A stretch of DNA of 64,000 bases from Hymenobacter setariae (GCF_007713685.1 NZ_VMRJ01000004.1:124001-188000), one strand, 5' to 3'; shown: positions 8,108 to 17,362, counted from the stretch's first letter. Notes: a model not told the origin generated them from the letters alone. Numbers and translations: made by a program.

Positions 8108-8797
8108 ATGCTTTTTTCACCTAAAATCCTCACTGGCGCAATTATTTCGCTGCTGAGTATCGGCACTATTTTCGCCTACCCACGCCTGAACGCCAAGCTC
8201 CACCGCTGGCAGGCCCAGCGCCAAGCTACCGCCGCCACCGCTCCCCTAGCCGCCACCCTGCGCGAGGGCGACCTTATTTTCCATACCTCTCAGTCGGCCC
8301 AAAGCCAAGCTATTCAGCTGGCTACGCACTCGCCGTACAGCCACTGCGGGCTGCTGTATAAAACCAATGGCGAGTGGCAGGTTTTTGAGGCCGTGCAGCC
8401 GGTGAAGCTGACGCCGCTGGCCCGTTGGGTAGCGCGCGGCCAGGGCCAACACTTCGTGGTGAAGCGCCTGCGCGATGCGGACACGGCCCTCACGCCGGCG
8501 GCCCTAGGTAGGTTGCGGGCGGCGGGGCAGCCGATGCTGGGACACGCTTACGACCTAGCGTTTGAGTGGTCGGACGCGCGGACTTACTGCTCGGAGCTTA
8601 TCTGGAAAGTGTACGACTGGGGGCTGCACCGGCAGCTAGGGCAGTTGCAGCAGCTGCGCGATTTTGACTTGAGCCACCCCGCCGTGCAGGCCAAGCTGCG
8701 GGAACGCTACGGCGCGCAACTACCGTTATCGGAGCCCGTCATTTCGCCGGCCAGTATCTTTAGCAGCCCCGAGCTGGTGACCGTCGTGCGGCGGTAG
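8108..8797 (+). CDS. YiiX/YebB-like permuted papain-fold hydrolase
   Basis: The 229-residue product has an N-terminal membrane anchor or signal (about residues 5-25), then LREGDLIFHTS, HSPYSHCGLLYK and ARTYCSELIWKVYD. The His in the first block (YSHCG) and the Cys in YCSEL are the catalytic pair of YiiX-type permuted NlpC/P60-like enzymes (family C92). Members are thought to be amidases or hydrolases acting on peptides, lipids or peptidoglycan; the substrate is unknown. ATG 8108 gives a complete N-terminus. The gene lies 36 bp before the VWA membrane-protein gene and probably shares its transcript. Confidence 0.8.
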   Translation: MLFSPKILTGAIISLLSIGTIFAYPRLNAKLHRWQAQRQATAATAPLAATLREGDLIFHTSQSAQSQAIQLATHSPYSHCGLLYKTNGEWQVFEAVQPVKLTPLARWVARGQGQHFVVKRLRDADTALTPAALGRLRAAGQPMLGHAYDLAFEWSDARTYCSELIWKVYDWGLHRQLGQLQQLRDFDLSHPAVQAKLRERYGAQLPLSEPVISPASIFSSPELVTVVRR

Positions 8798-8833
8798 GCG
8801 GGCGGGTTTGTTTCGTTTCTTGCTTCGCGCTGC

Positions 8834-10933
8834 TTGGGTGGCGCGCCTCTGCTCTTGCTTTCTACTGCCTATTCTCCCTGGTTTATCTTGCTGTGCCTAG
8901 CCGTGGGGGCAGGCTACGCCGCGCTGCTGTATTCGGCTAAGGCTCCGTGGAGCCGCGCCCTCAATTACGGGTTGGCGGCACTGCGCTTCGTGGTAGTCAG
9001 CTTTCTATGCTTTCTGCTGCTGTCGCCGTTCGTCAAGGCCACGACTACCCGCACCGAAGCACCTACCGTCGTGCTGGCAGTTGATAACTCGCAGTCGATA
9101 AGCTTATTCACGCCCAAGCCGGCCCTAAGTCAACTCACGGCTGGGCTGCCGCAGCTGGCAGCCACGCTACGCGACAAGGGCTTCCGGGTCGAAACCCGCA
9201 CACTCACAAAGGCCGAAACCGCGCCCGATTCGCTGCGCTTCACCGCCGACCGCACCGACCTCAACAAAATGCTCGCTGATAGCCGCGAGGCCAACGCCGA
9301 CCGCAACCTAGCGGGCGTAGTGCTCGTGAGCGATGGCCTCGTCAACCATGGCCAGGAGCCGCAATCTGCAGAGTTCAACTTCCCAATTTTTGGGGTGGCC
9401 CTAGGTGATACCATTGCCAAGAAGGACCTGCGCCTTACCGACCTAGCCTACAACCGGGTAGCTTTCAGCGGCAATAAATTTCCGCTCGAAGCCGAAATTG
9501 GCTATGAAGGCTATGCTGGCGGCGCGGCCACCGTGGAGGTGCGCGAGGGCGGCCGGGTGCTCGAATCGCGCCGCGTGGCACTACAGGCCGGCCAGCGCCG
9601 ACTCAAAACCACGTTTTTGCTCACGGGGCCCGCACCTGGCAAGCGCCGCTACGAGGTGCGCGTGGTGCCGCAGGCTGGCGAATTCACCGTGTTGAATAAT
9701 ACCCGCACTGCCTTCATCGAAATAGTAAAAGGCAAGCTGCGTGTGCTGCTAGCCGGGGCCGCACCGCACCCCGATTTGAAAGCGCTGCGAGCCGCTATTC
9801 TGGCTAATAACAACTTCGACCTGACGCTGGCCGTGGCTGGCGTGGGCGCGCCGCTGCCAGCTGGCACCACCTTCGATGTGGCTGTGCTGCACCAGCTGCC
9901 GGCCAAGGGCAACCTAGGGCAGGAATTGCTGACACGCGTGCGAGCCGCCCGCGTACCGGTGCTCTACGTGCTGGGCGCGCAGTCTGATTTTACTGCCTAC
10001 AGCCAGCTCGCTACCGGTCTCAGCGTGCAGCCCCGCGGCACCCAAACCGATGAGGTAACGCCGCTGCCTAACCCCAGCTTCTCCCGCTTTCCGGTAGAGG
10101 AAGAAAGTCGGCGGCGCTTTGGGCAGTACCCGCCTGCCCAAGTACCCTTTGGCGAGCTGCGGCTTAGCGGCGGGGCCGAGGCCGCGCTGTGGCAGCAGGT
10201 GGGCCGCCTGCCAACCCAAAAGCCGCTGCTGGTATTCGGCAGCGCCACGGCCACCCCTAGGGCCGCCACGCTGCTCGCCGAAAACACCTGGCAGTGGCGC
10301 CTACAGGAAGCTATCGCCCATGACGACCGCCCCGAGGCCTACGACCGCCTCATCGGCCGCACCTTGCAGCTGCTGACCCAAAATGCCAACAAAAAGCGCC
10401 TCGACGTGTACCCCACCCAGGACGCCTTCGGCACCCAGGATGATGTGACACTGGGCGCGGAAACGTACAACGCCGTGTTCGAGCGCATCTACGACCAGAA
10501 AATCACGCTCACCCTCACCGACTCGGCCCGCAAAACCCGCACCGTCACCTTCAGCAACCCCGCCGACGGCTCGCCGCTGCACCTAGGGCCGCTGGCGGCC
10601 GGCACCTACCGCTACCAGGCCCGCGCTACCCTCGGCGGCCAGGCGCAGCAAGCGGCAGGCGAAATCCTGGTGCAAAATCAGCCCCTCGAAGCCCAGGAAT
10701 CGCGGGCCGACCACCGCCTGCTGGCACAGCTGAGCCGCCGCAGTGGCGGGCAGCTCTACTACCCCGCCCAGCTCGATAAGCTGGCCCAGGACATCGCCGC
10801 CCGCAATTTCAAGCCGGTCATTTCCAGCGAGGAAGACTTGAAGGATTTGATTAATCTGAAATGGCTGTTCTTTGCGTTGTTGGCGCTACTCACGGCCGAG
10901 TGGGCCACCCGCAAGTACCAAGGCGGCGTGTAG
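8834..10933 (+). CDS. Large membrane protein with von Willebrand factor A-like domain
   Basis: This ~699-residue protein has two N-terminal membrane segments (about residues 14-35 and 45-65), a long extracytoplasmic part and a C-terminal membrane segment (LKWLFFALLALLTAEW) followed by a short basic tail. AVDNSQS near residue 83 is a DxSxS MIDAS motif, and VVLVSDGLVNHG follows about 70 residues later, so the domain is VWA-like. The middle has Ig-like beta-rich segments and a glutamine-amidotransferase-like segment (ILANNNFDLT...VLYVLG). No ATG is available: the frame opens at TTG 8834, or TTG 8855 as an alternative. It resembles uncharacterised Bacteroidota VWA/BatA-like proteins, but no MoxR or Bat genes are nearby. 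Confidence 0.75.
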   Translation: MGGAPLLLLSTAYSPWFILLCLAVGAGYAALLYSAKAPWSRALNYGLAALRFVVVSFLCFLLLSPFVKATTTRTEAPTVVLAVDNSQSISLFTPKPALSQLTAGLPQLAATLRDKGFRVETRTLTKAETAPDSLRFTADRTDLNKMLADSREANADRNLAGVVLVSDGLVNHGQEPQSAEFNFPIFGVALGDTIAKKDLRLTDLAYNRVAFSGNKFPLEAEIGYEGYAGGAATVEVREGGRVLESRRVALQAGQRRLKTTFLLTGPAPGKRRYEVRVVPQAGEFTVLNNTRTAFIEIVKGKLRVLLAGAAPHPDLKALRAAILANNNFDLTLAVAGVGAPLPAGTTFDVAVLHQLPAKGNLGQELLTRVRAARVPVLYVLGAQSDFTAYSQLATGLSVQPRGTQTDEVTPLPNPSFSRFPVEEESRRRFGQYPPAQVPFGELRLSGGAEAALWQQVGRLPTQKPLLVFGSATATPRAATLLAENTWQWRLQEAIAHDDRPEAYDRLIGRTLQLLTQNANKKRLDVYPTQDAFGTQDDVTLGAETYNAVFERIYDQKITLTLTDSARKTRTVTFSNPADGSPLHLGPLAAGTYRYQARATLGGQAQQAAGEILVQNQPLEAQESRADHRLLAQLSRRSGGQLYYPAQLDKLAQDIAARNFKPVISSEEDLKDLINLKWLFFALLALLTAEWATRKYQGGV

Positions 10934-10940
10934 CAGCGTT

Positions 10941-11047
10941 TGTCATGCTCATGTGACGTCCCAAAGGAAGCATCTTGTCAGGGCAGAGTCACTAAACGGA
11001 GTAAGCAACAACTACACTAACAAGATGCTTCCTTCGTCAACAGGACA
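10941..11047. repeat. Degenerate inverted repeat, family A
   Basis: The left arm TGTCATGCTCATGTGACGTC carries a small insertion relative to other copies and continues AAAGGAAGCATCTTGTCA. The right arm ACAAGATGCTTCCTTCGTCA pairs with it. About 45 bases lie between. It fills the gap between the VWA gene and rluE, both on the plus strand. The degraded arms suggest an older copy than that at 12731. Confidence 0.85.
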
Positions 11048-11056
11048 GCTGGTTTT

Positions 11057-11701
11057 ATGCGTTATATCCTTCTTAACAAGCCCTACGAAGTCCTGACCCA
11101 GTTCACCGACGAGCACGGCCGCGCCACGCTCAAAGACTTCGTATCGGTACCCGATGTGTACCCGGTGGGCCGGCTCGACTTCGACAGCGAAGGCCTGCTA
11201 CTGCTCACCGACGACAAGCAATTGCAACACCGCCTTAGCGACCCGCGCTACAAGGTGCCCAAAACCTATTGGGCGCAAGTGGAGGGCCTGCCCACCGAGG
11301 CGGCCCTAGGGCAGCTGCGCCAGGGCGTGCAGATTAAAGACGGCTTCACACTACCTGCCGAGGTCACAGCCTTGCCTGAGGCCACCACGGCCGATTTGTG
11401 GCCGCGCACGCCACCCATCCGATACCGGGCCAGCATCCCAACGAGTTGGCTGGCCCTTACCATTTCACAGGGCATGAACCGGCAAGTGCGTAAGATGTGC
11501 GCCGCTGTGGGCTTGCCCTGCCTGCGGCTAGTGCGCGTGGGCCTAGGCGAGCTAGCCATTGGTAATTTAGCGCCCGGTAAGTGGCGCGAGCTGACAGCTG
11601 ATGAGGTAGCCGCGCTGCGCAAAACGGCGGGTGCGGGGCTTTCAGCGCCCGCCCGACAACAAGCCCGACCTTATAATTCTTTTAAGGGTCGCCGCTCCTA
11701 A
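11057..11701 (+). CDS. rluE: Pseudouridine synthase, RsuA/RluE family
   Basis: This 214-residue protein begins MRYILLNKPYEVLTQF and has the catalytic loop VGRLDFDSEGLLLLTDD, whose first Asp is the nucleophile. The C-terminal motif TISQGMNRQVRKMCAAVGLP is also family-specific. The absence of an N-terminal S4 domain and the short length fit RluE, which isomerises U2457 in E. coli 23S rRNA, better than RsuA or RluB. The exact target here is an inference. It starts 9 bp after an inverted repeat and is followed 12 bp later by a hydrolase gene. Confidence 0.88.
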   Translation: MRYILLNKPYEVLTQFTDEHGRATLKDFVSVPDVYPVGRLDFDSEGLLLLTDDKQLQHRLSDPRYKVPKTYWAQVEGLPTEAALGQLRQGVQIKDGFTLPAEVTALPEATTADLWPRTPPIRYRASIPTSWLALTISQGMNRQVRKMCAAVGLPCLRLVRVGLGELAIGNLAPGKWRELTADEVAALRKTAGAGLSAPARQQARPYNSFKGRRS

Positions 11702-11713
11702 CCTAGCTATTGT

Positions 11714-12676
11714 ATGAAACGCCGCCTGCTGCTACTTGGAAGTCTGATTTTTATAGCTAGCAATGTAGTAGCGTTTATGCACGCCTGGCGCTTCACACAC
11801 TTCACCGACGAGGGTGGCCTACACTCGCCCAACCCCGAGCAGCTAACGCCTTCGCACAAGCTCTGGGTGCTGCTGACGGGCGTGCGCAACCCCAAGCCGC
11901 ATAGTCTATTGGCCCCCAGCTTTGCGGTGCAAAACATCACCATCGCCAGCCCCAACGGCCCGCTTGCCGCCTGGTACGCCCGGCCCGATACCGCCGCACC
12001 TAGGGGTACAGTAGCGCTGTTTCACGGTTACACCGGCAGCAAGGCGCACCTCTTACACGAGGCCAGCTACTTCCGGCACCTAGGCTACGCCGTGCTGCTA
12101 GTAGACCAAACCGGCAACGGCAACTCGGCCGGCAGCCGCACCACCATCGGCTACCGCGAAGCCGACGATGTAGCCGCCGCCGTGCGCTACCTACGCGCCC
12201 AAAAGACGGCCGCCAGTCCCGATTCGCTTATCCTCTACGGCGTGAGCATGGGCGCGGTGGCCATTATGCGGGCCGAGGCCGAACTGGGCGTGCGCGCCGA
12301 TGCCAACATCTTGGAATGCCCCTACGGCACCATGCGCCAAACAGTATACAACCGCTTTCATTCGATGAAGGTACCCGCCTTTCCGCTGGCCGATATGCTG
12401 GTTTTCTGGGGCGGCGTGCAAAATGGTTTTTGGGCCTACAACCTGCAAGGCGAGGAGTTCGCCCGCCATATCAAGACCCCTACCCTACTGCTCTGGGGCA
12501 CCGCCGACCCCCGCGTGACCCGCGCCGAAACTGACGCCATCTTCGCTAACCTTGCCGGCCCCAAGCAGCGCCTCGACTTCGACGGCTCGGGCCACGAGCC
12601 CTACTGGCACAAGCATTCGGAAGCGTGGCAGGAGGCGCTAAGCCACTTTTTGGCTAGCCAAAAGGCAGGTGATTAA
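11714..12676 (+). CDS. Alpha/beta hydrolase, membrane-anchored or secreted
   Basis: This 320-residue protein has an N-terminal hydrophobic segment (about residues 4-22) and an alpha/beta hydrolase fold. Visible parts are the oxyanion loop FHGYTGSKAHLL, the nucleophile elbow YGVSMGAVA (Ser in GxSxG), the acid in WGTADPRV and the histidine in GSGHEPYW. This is the serine aminopeptidase / bacterial lysophospholipase-like subgroup. The substrate is unknown, and the anchor suggests action at the envelope. It lies 12 bp after rluE and is followed by a family A repeat and then a strong terminator. Confidence 0.85.
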   Translation: MKRRLLLLGSLIFIASNVVAFMHAWRFTHFTDEGGLHSPNPEQLTPSHKLWVLLTGVRNPKPHSLLAPSFAVQNITIASPNGPLAAWYARPDTAAPRGTVALFHGYTGSKAHLLHEASYFRHLGYAVLLVDQTGNGNSAGSRTTIGYREADDVAAAVRYLRAQKTAASPDSLILYGVSMGAVAIMRAEAELGVRADANILECPYGTMRQTVYNRFHSMKVPAFPLADMLVFWGGVQNGFWAYNLQGEEFARHIKTPTLLLWGTADPRVTRAETDAIFANLAGPKQRLDFDGSGHEPYWHKHSEAWQEALSHFLASQKAGD

Positions 12677-12730
12677 GGAATAGTCAGCTTGCTGGCTATC
12701 TCGAAACAACTAGTAATTCTCATCACTAAA

Positions 12731-12806
12731 AACGGTTGTCATGCTGACGAAGGAAGCATCTTATCGATATAAATAAGATGCTTCCTTCGTCAGCATGACA
12801 ACCGTT
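12731..12806. repeat. Perfect inverted repeat, family A
   Basis: Arms 12731-12764 and 12773-12806 are perfectly complementary over 34 bp, from AACGGTTGTCATGCTGACGA inward to CTTAT, with an 8-base loop (CGATATAA). It is the cleanest copy in the window. It lies between convergent genes, 7 bp from the terminator hairpin at 12814. Confidence 0.95.
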
Positions 12807-12813
12807 CAAAAGC

Positions 12814-12850
12814 AAAGAGGAGCTTACACCAATGGTGTAAGCTCCTCTTT
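12814..12850. terminator. Bidirectional rho-independent terminator
   Basis: AAAGAGGAGCTTACACC (12814-12830) pairs perfectly over 17 bp with 12834-12850, with a 3-base loop. The ends give a T-run on both strands. It serves the hydrolase gene (plus) and the czcA-like gene (minus), which converge here. Confidence 0.9.
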
Positions 12851-12873
12851 GTTTATTCTCAAATTAATGGTAC

Positions 12874-15800
12874 CTAGGCATGCGCTACCGGCCGGTTGGC
12901 GGGCAAGTCGTCGGCGTAGTGCGTGTGCTCGGCGCGGTAAGTGCGCTCAAATATCAGCGGGAAGATGAACAGCGTGAGCACTGTGCCTGTGAGCAGGCCG
13001 CCGATAACCACGATAGCCAGCGGCTTCGAAGTTTCGGAGCCGATACCGGTGCTGAGGGCGGCCGGCATGAGGCCGATGATGGCCATGAGCGCTGTCATTA
13101 CCACGGGGCGCACGCGAGAAGCCACACCTTCCGACAAGCTACGGTCAAGACTCATCTTATTGAGCATGTTATGCTTGAAGACGCTGATGAGAATCACGCC
13201 GTTTTGAATACAGATACCGAACAGCGCGATGAAGCCGATACCGGCCGAAATCGAGAAGTTGGTGTGCGTAATCAGCAGCATCGCAATGCCGCCGATAAGC
13301 GCGAACGGTACGTTGAGCAGCACCAAACCGGCATCTTTCAAATTGCCAAACAAGATGAACAGAATGAAGAAGATGAGTGCCAGCGAGATGGGCACCACCT
13401 GTGCGAGACGCTGCGAGGCGCGGCGCTGGTTCTCGAAGTCGCCGGTCCACTTCATGCTGTAGCCTTTGGGCAGCTGCACCACTTTGTCCACCTTGGCTTG
13501 CGCTTCGGCAATGGCCGACCCTAGGTCGCGGCCGCGCACCGAGAATTTCACGGCCGAGAAGCGGGTGTTGTCGTCGCGGTAAATCAGGCTCGGGCCGGTC
13601 ACTTGCTTGATGTCGGCAATCTCGTTCAGGGGCACCGTTTTACCGCTTTGGGTGGGCACCATCAGGGCCGCTACCTCAGTCGGACTTTCGCGAAACTGAG
13701 GCTCGTAGCGCACCCGGATGGGAAATTTGCGCTCGCCCTCGTACATCTGGCTGGCTTGCTTACCGCCCACCGCCATTTCGAGCACAGCGTTAGCGTCAGA
13801 TTTACTCACGCCATAGCTGGCCATGCGGCGTTCGTCGAGGTCGGCGTGCAGCTCGGGTTGGCCAATGTTGCGCAACAGTCCTAGGTCGTCAATCCCGTCC
13901 ACGTGCTGCAATACTTCGAATACCTGGCGGGCCTTGCCCTCCATTATTTTGAGGTCGGTGCCGTAGATTTTCACCGCAATCGAGCCTTTCACGCCCGAGG
14001 CAGCTTCCTCCACGTTATCGGTAATGGGCTGCGAAAAGTTAAAATCCACGCCCGGAAAGCGGTTCAGCTTCTCCTTCATGTGCTCGATAAGCTCCTCGCG
14101 GTACGCCTTCGACTTCATCTTTTTCTGGGTCGCGTCATCGTGCTTGATTTGCACCAGAAACTCGTTGTTGTAGAAGCCCGTGGGGTCGGTACCGTCGTTG
14201 GGGCGGCCAGTCTGGCTCACCACATCGCTCACTTCCGGGAATTGCAGAAACACCCGCCGCATCTCATTACAGAGCTTATTCGAAGCATCCAGCGAGATAC
14301 TCAGCGGCAATTGCGCCCGCACATATATCGAACCTTCGTTGAGTTCGGGCAAGAATTCGGTACCTAGGAACTGGTACATGCCCACGCCCACCACCACGAG
14401 TGCAGCAGCAAACAACAAGCTCGCCGTTTTGCGGGCGTAAGTGAAGCCAAATACATTCTTTGCGCCCTTGCTGATGCCGCGCACGATGAAGTTGTCCTTC
14501 TCGCGCACGTCCTTGCGCAGCAAGATGCTGGCCAGCACCGGCACCAACGTCAGCGTGAAAATCAAGGCACCTAGGAGGGCAAAACCCAGCGTCCAGGCCA
14601 GCGGCGAAAATACCTTACCTTCCACTTTCTCGAAGGAGAAAATTGGCAGCAACGCTGTGATAATGATGGCCTTGGCAAAGAAAATCGACTTGCCCATGTC
14701 GCGGCCGGTTTTCTTGATGAGGCCTAGTTTGGCGAGCTTGTTGAAGCGCTCCATACCTACCTCGTGGGCCTTGTGGTCGAGGGCCACAAAGAGCCCCTCC
14801 ACCATCACTACGGCGCCGTCGATAATAATACCGAAGTCGATGGCACCCATGCTGAGCAGGTTGGCGCTCATGCCCCGCAGGCGCAGGCAAATGAATGCGA
14901 ACAGCAGCGCCAACGGAATGATGATACTCACAATCAGCGTCGTGCGCCAATCAGCCATAAACAGAAACACAATCACCGTCACGAAAAGCATGCCTTCCAT
15001 GAGGTTGTGAATCACGGTTTCGGTCGAAAAGTCGATGAGTTGCTGCCGGTCGTAAAACGTGCTGATTTTAACATCAGGCGGCAGAATTTTCTCGTTCAGC
15101 AGCTGCACTTTAGCTTGTAGCAACTTGATGACTTCGGAAGGGTTTTCGCCCTTGCGCATCACCACGATGCCTTCTACCTTGTCGTCCTCCAGACCGCGGC
15201 CCACCCGACCTAGGCGGGGCAGCGCCGATTCCTTCACCTGCGCCACGTCCTTGATGAGGATGGGCACGTTGTTCACGTTCTTAATGACCGTGTTGTTGAT
15301 GTCCGAAATGTTGTTGAGCAGGCCGATGCCGCGCACCACGTAGTTCTGCTGGCCCTCGTTTATCACGTCGCCCCCCACGTTGATGTTCGAGCGCTGCACG
15401 GCCGTGTACAGGTCGAGCGGCGTCAAGCTAAAGTCTTGCAACTTGCTGGGGTCTACCGATATCTCGTAGCTCTTCACCTCGCCGCCGAAGCTATTTACGT
15501 CGGCCACGCCGGGCACGGCTTTCAGGTTGCGCTCGATTACCCAGTCCTGAATAGTTTTCAGTTCGCGGGTCGTTTTGTTTTTGCTGGTCAGCGTGTAGCG
15601 ATAGATTTCGCCGGTGGGGCCGTAGGGCGGCTGCACCTCGGGCTCGGCGCCATCGGGCAGGTCGGCCCCGCCGAGCAGGTTATTGACCTGCACACGGGCG
15701 TAGGCATCGTCCACGCCATCGTCGAAAATCACCTTCACCACCGACAAGCCAAACAGCGTAGTCGAGCGCACGCTGGTTTTCTTCTGTACGGGGTTCAGCG

Positions 15801-16023
15801 CAATCTCAATCGGCGCGGTCACGAACTTCTCAATCTCTTCTGCCGAGCGGCCGGGCCACTGCGTGATGATGGTGATTTCGGTGTTCGTCACGTCCGGAAA
15901 CGCCTCGATGGGCGTGTTCCGGTAGCTCACCACCCCGGCGATAATCGCCACGAGCGTAAGCAGAAAAACAAAGCCCCGGTTTTTCAGGGAAAAGGCAATA
16001 ATGCCTTGGATGAACTTATTCAT
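12874..16023 (-). CDS. Heavy-metal efflux RND pump, CzcA/CusA family
   Basis: This is a 1049-residue inner-membrane RND transporter with the usual 12-segment, two-repeat layout. The N-terminus (SLKNRGFVFLLTLVAIIAG, then AFPDVTNTEITIITQWPG) is typical of the heavy-metal (HME) branch. The fourth membrane segment carries DFGIIIDGAVVMVE near residue 400. This Asp/Asp/Glu set is known from CzcA-type divalent-cation pumps (Co, Zn, Cd), so divalent export is the better guess over Cu/Ag; this is an inference. It is the last gene of a minus-strand operon (kinase, TolC-like, adaptor, pump), with a family B repeat before it and a bidirectional terminator after it. The length is full. Confidence 0.92.
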   Translation of the reverse strand: MNKFIQGIIAFSLKNRGFVFLLTLVAIIAGVVSYRNTPIEAFPDVTNTEITIITQWPGRSAEEIEKFVTAPIEIALNPVQKKTSVRSTTLFGLSVVKVIFDDGVDDAYARVQVNNLLGGADLPDGAEPEVQPPYGPTGEIYRYTLTSKNKTTRELKTIQDWVIERNLKAVPGVADVNSFGGEVKSYEISVDPSKLQDFSLTPLDLYTAVQRSNINVGGDVINEGQQNYVVRGIGLLNNISDINNTVIKNVNNVPILIKDVAQVKESALPRLGRVGRGLEDDKVEGIVVMRKGENPSEVIKLLQAKVQLLNEKILPPDVKISTFYDRQQLIDFSTETVIHNLMEGMLFVTVIVFLFMADWRTTLIVSIIIPLALLFAFICLRLRGMSANLLSMGAIDFGIIIDGAVVMVEGLFVALDHKAHEVGMERFNKLAKLGLIKKTGRDMGKSIFFAKAIIITALLPIFSFEKVEGKVFSPLAWTLGFALLGALIFTLTLVPVLASILLRKDVREKDNFIVRGISKGAKNVFGFTYARKTASLLFAAALVVVGVGMYQFLGTEFLPELNEGSIYVRAQLPLSISLDASNKLCNEMRRVFLQFPEVSDVVSQTGRPNDGTDPTGFYNNEFLVQIKHDDATQKKMKSKAYREELIEHMKEKLNRFPGVDFNFSQPITDNVEEAASGVKGSIAVKIYGTDLKIMEGKARQVFEVLQHVDGIDDLGLLRNIGQPELHADLDERRMASYGVSKSDANAVLEMAVGGKQASQMYEGERKFPIRVRYEPQFRESPTEVAALMVPTQSGKTVPLNEIADIKQVTGPSLIYRDDNTRFSAVKFSVRGRDLGSAIAEAQAKVDKVVQLPKGYSMKWTGDFENQRRASQRLAQVVPISLALIFFILFILFGNLKDAGLVLLNVPFALIGGIAMLLITHTNFSISAGIGFIALFGICIQNGVILISVFKHNMLNKMSLDRSLSEGVASRVRPVVMTALMAIIGLMPAALSTGIGSETSKPLAIVVIGGLLTGTVLTLFIFPLIFERTYRAEHTHYADDLPANRPVAHA

Positions 16024-16063
16024 TTATAAGTCGATAATGACTTCTATGATTTTGCAATCGTCT

Positions 16064-16161
16064 GTCATGCAGCGCGTAGCGAAGCATCTCTCGTGCCGCA
16101 CTAACCTCAAGCGTTAGCGAGTACTGCTCCACGCGAGAGGCTTCGCTGCGCGCTGCATGAC
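16064..16161. repeat. Intergenic inverted repeat, family B
   Basis: The left arm GTCATGCAGCGCGTAGCGAA pairs with the right arm TTCGCTGCGCGCTGCATGAC, and the pairing extends through GCATCTCTCGTG/CACGCGAGAGGC with mismatches. The centre is about 35 bases. It sits between the adaptor and pump genes inside the efflux operon. A second copy is at 51290. The outer GTCATGC and inner GAAGCATCT are shared with family A. Confidence 0.9.
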
Positions 16162-16167
16162 CTGGCT

Positions 16168-17256
16168 TTAATCATTCAGCTCGTCGTACACGAGCAGTTG
16201 GTTTTTAGTGATAATCACCTCGCCAGGCTTCAAATCGCCGGCTACGTAGCTGATATCACCCACCGTTTTGGTTACCGTCACGGGGCGGGTATCAACCTCT
16301 TTTTGGCTCTTATACACGAGCACAAAATGCTGGTCTTTGTCGAAGACCACCGCGTTGGCGGGTACCGAAATAGCCTTTTGCGTGCCCGTGTTTAGAATGC
16401 GGACCTGAGCGTACATCTCGGGCTTGAGCAAGTAGCCGGGGTTCGGCAGCTTGATGCGCACTTTCAGGGCTTTGCTCTCGGGGTCGAGCACATTGAAAAC
16501 CTTGTCTACCACGCCCGTAAAGTGCTTATCGGGGTACGAGAGCGTAGTGATATCAGCTTTATAACCAACCTTTACCTTATCAATATCGGCTTCGAATACG
16601 TTGGCTAGCACCCACACTTGGTCGAGGTCAGCGATGGTGAAAAACTTGTCCACGCTCGACGTCGTGTACTGCATGTTCTCCGTCACGTCCTTGTCGGTGA
16701 TGAAGCCCGAAATCGGGGCCGTGATGTTGTAATGCCCGTTTTTATCGACACCATAGATGCCGAGTTGCTTGTTGGTTTTGCCTAGGTTGCTCTGTGCTTT
16801 GCGCAGTTCTTCGCGGGCTAGCACCACGTCGCGCTCAGCCGCCAGGCCAGCCTTGAACTGGTCTTCGGCCACGCTTAGGTTCTTCCTGGCAATAGCCAAG
16901 TCGGTACCGGCATTAGAGTTCTGATTTTGCACGTCCGCGATTTCACCCGAGCGCACCACAGCCAGCACTTGGCCTTTGGTGACGTGGTCGCCGAGTTCCA
17001 CACGCAGGTCTTCGACCACGCCGCCCACTAAGGGCACCACGTTGGCGGTTTTGTCGCCGTTGGTCGTCACCTGGCCCGAGTACGACTGCTCGCTGCGCAC
17101 CGGCTCGAGGCGCACTGTGTCGAAGGCTAGCTCTTTCAGGGTTTGGTTGGGCAGAAAAAACTGCTTAGCAGCAGTGGGTTCTTCCTTCGTTTCGGCCGGC
17201 TTGGAGCACGCGCCGAGACCTAGGGTAAGGAGGAAGAGGATGGTCGAACGATTCAT
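16168..17256 (-). CDS. RND efflux periplasmic adaptor (membrane fusion protein), lipoprotein
   Basis: With the start at ATG 17256 (MNRSTILFLLTLGLGACSKP) the protein is 362 residues and carries a lipobox LGAC. The frame extends five codons further upstream, but the shorter start fits a signal peptide better. The body shows the lipoyl/barrel-sandwich halves (LRVELGDHVTKGQVLAVV and ITAPISGFITDKDV) flanking an alpha-helical hairpin, and then beta-barrel domains. It would link the RND pump to the TolC-like channel in the periplasm. Order and spacing fit a CBA-type efflux operon. Metal-binding residues are not obvious. Confidence 0.9.
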   Translation of the reverse strand: MNRSTILFLLTLGLGACSKPAETKEEPTAAKQFFLPNQTLKELAFDTVRLEPVRSEQSYSGQVTTNGDKTANVVPLVGGVVEDLRVELGDHVTKGQVLAVVRSGEIADVQNQNSNAGTDLAIARKNLSVAEDQFKAGLAAERDVVLAREELRKAQSNLGKTNKQLGIYGVDKNGHYNITAPISGFITDKDVTENMQYTTSSVDKFFTIADLDQVWVLANVFEADIDKVKVGYKADITTLSYPDKHFTGVVDKVFNVLDPESKALKVRIKLPNPGYLLKPEMYAQVRILNTGTQKAISVPANAVVFDKDQHFVLVYKSQKEVDTRPVTVTKTVGDISYVAGDLKPGEVIITKNQLLVYDELND

Positions 17257-17267
17257 TAGTTCAAGTA

Positions 17268-17358
17268 GCAATGAGCAATTATCTATTAACAGCCAGTGGG
17301 TTGCAAATCAATGAGCACCTAGTATCAGCTTATCGGCTGCTAACTGCTCATTGATAAT
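17268..17358. repeat. Imperfect inverted repeat between adaptor and TolC-like genes
   Basis: GCAATGAGCAATTATCTATTAACAGCC near the left end pairs, with a gap, with GGCTGCTAACTGCTCATTGA near the right end. The core AATGAGCA/TGCTCATT is exact. It fills the gap between two genes of the efflux operon and loosely resembles the element between mlaE and mlaF. Confidence 0.55.
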
Positions 17359-17362
17359 GGAC

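Noticed and set aside
14441..15010. 189-residue frame antisense to the RND pump gene
   Set aside because: The pump protein on the other strand is full-length with clear motifs; the antisense frame is a codon-bias shadow.
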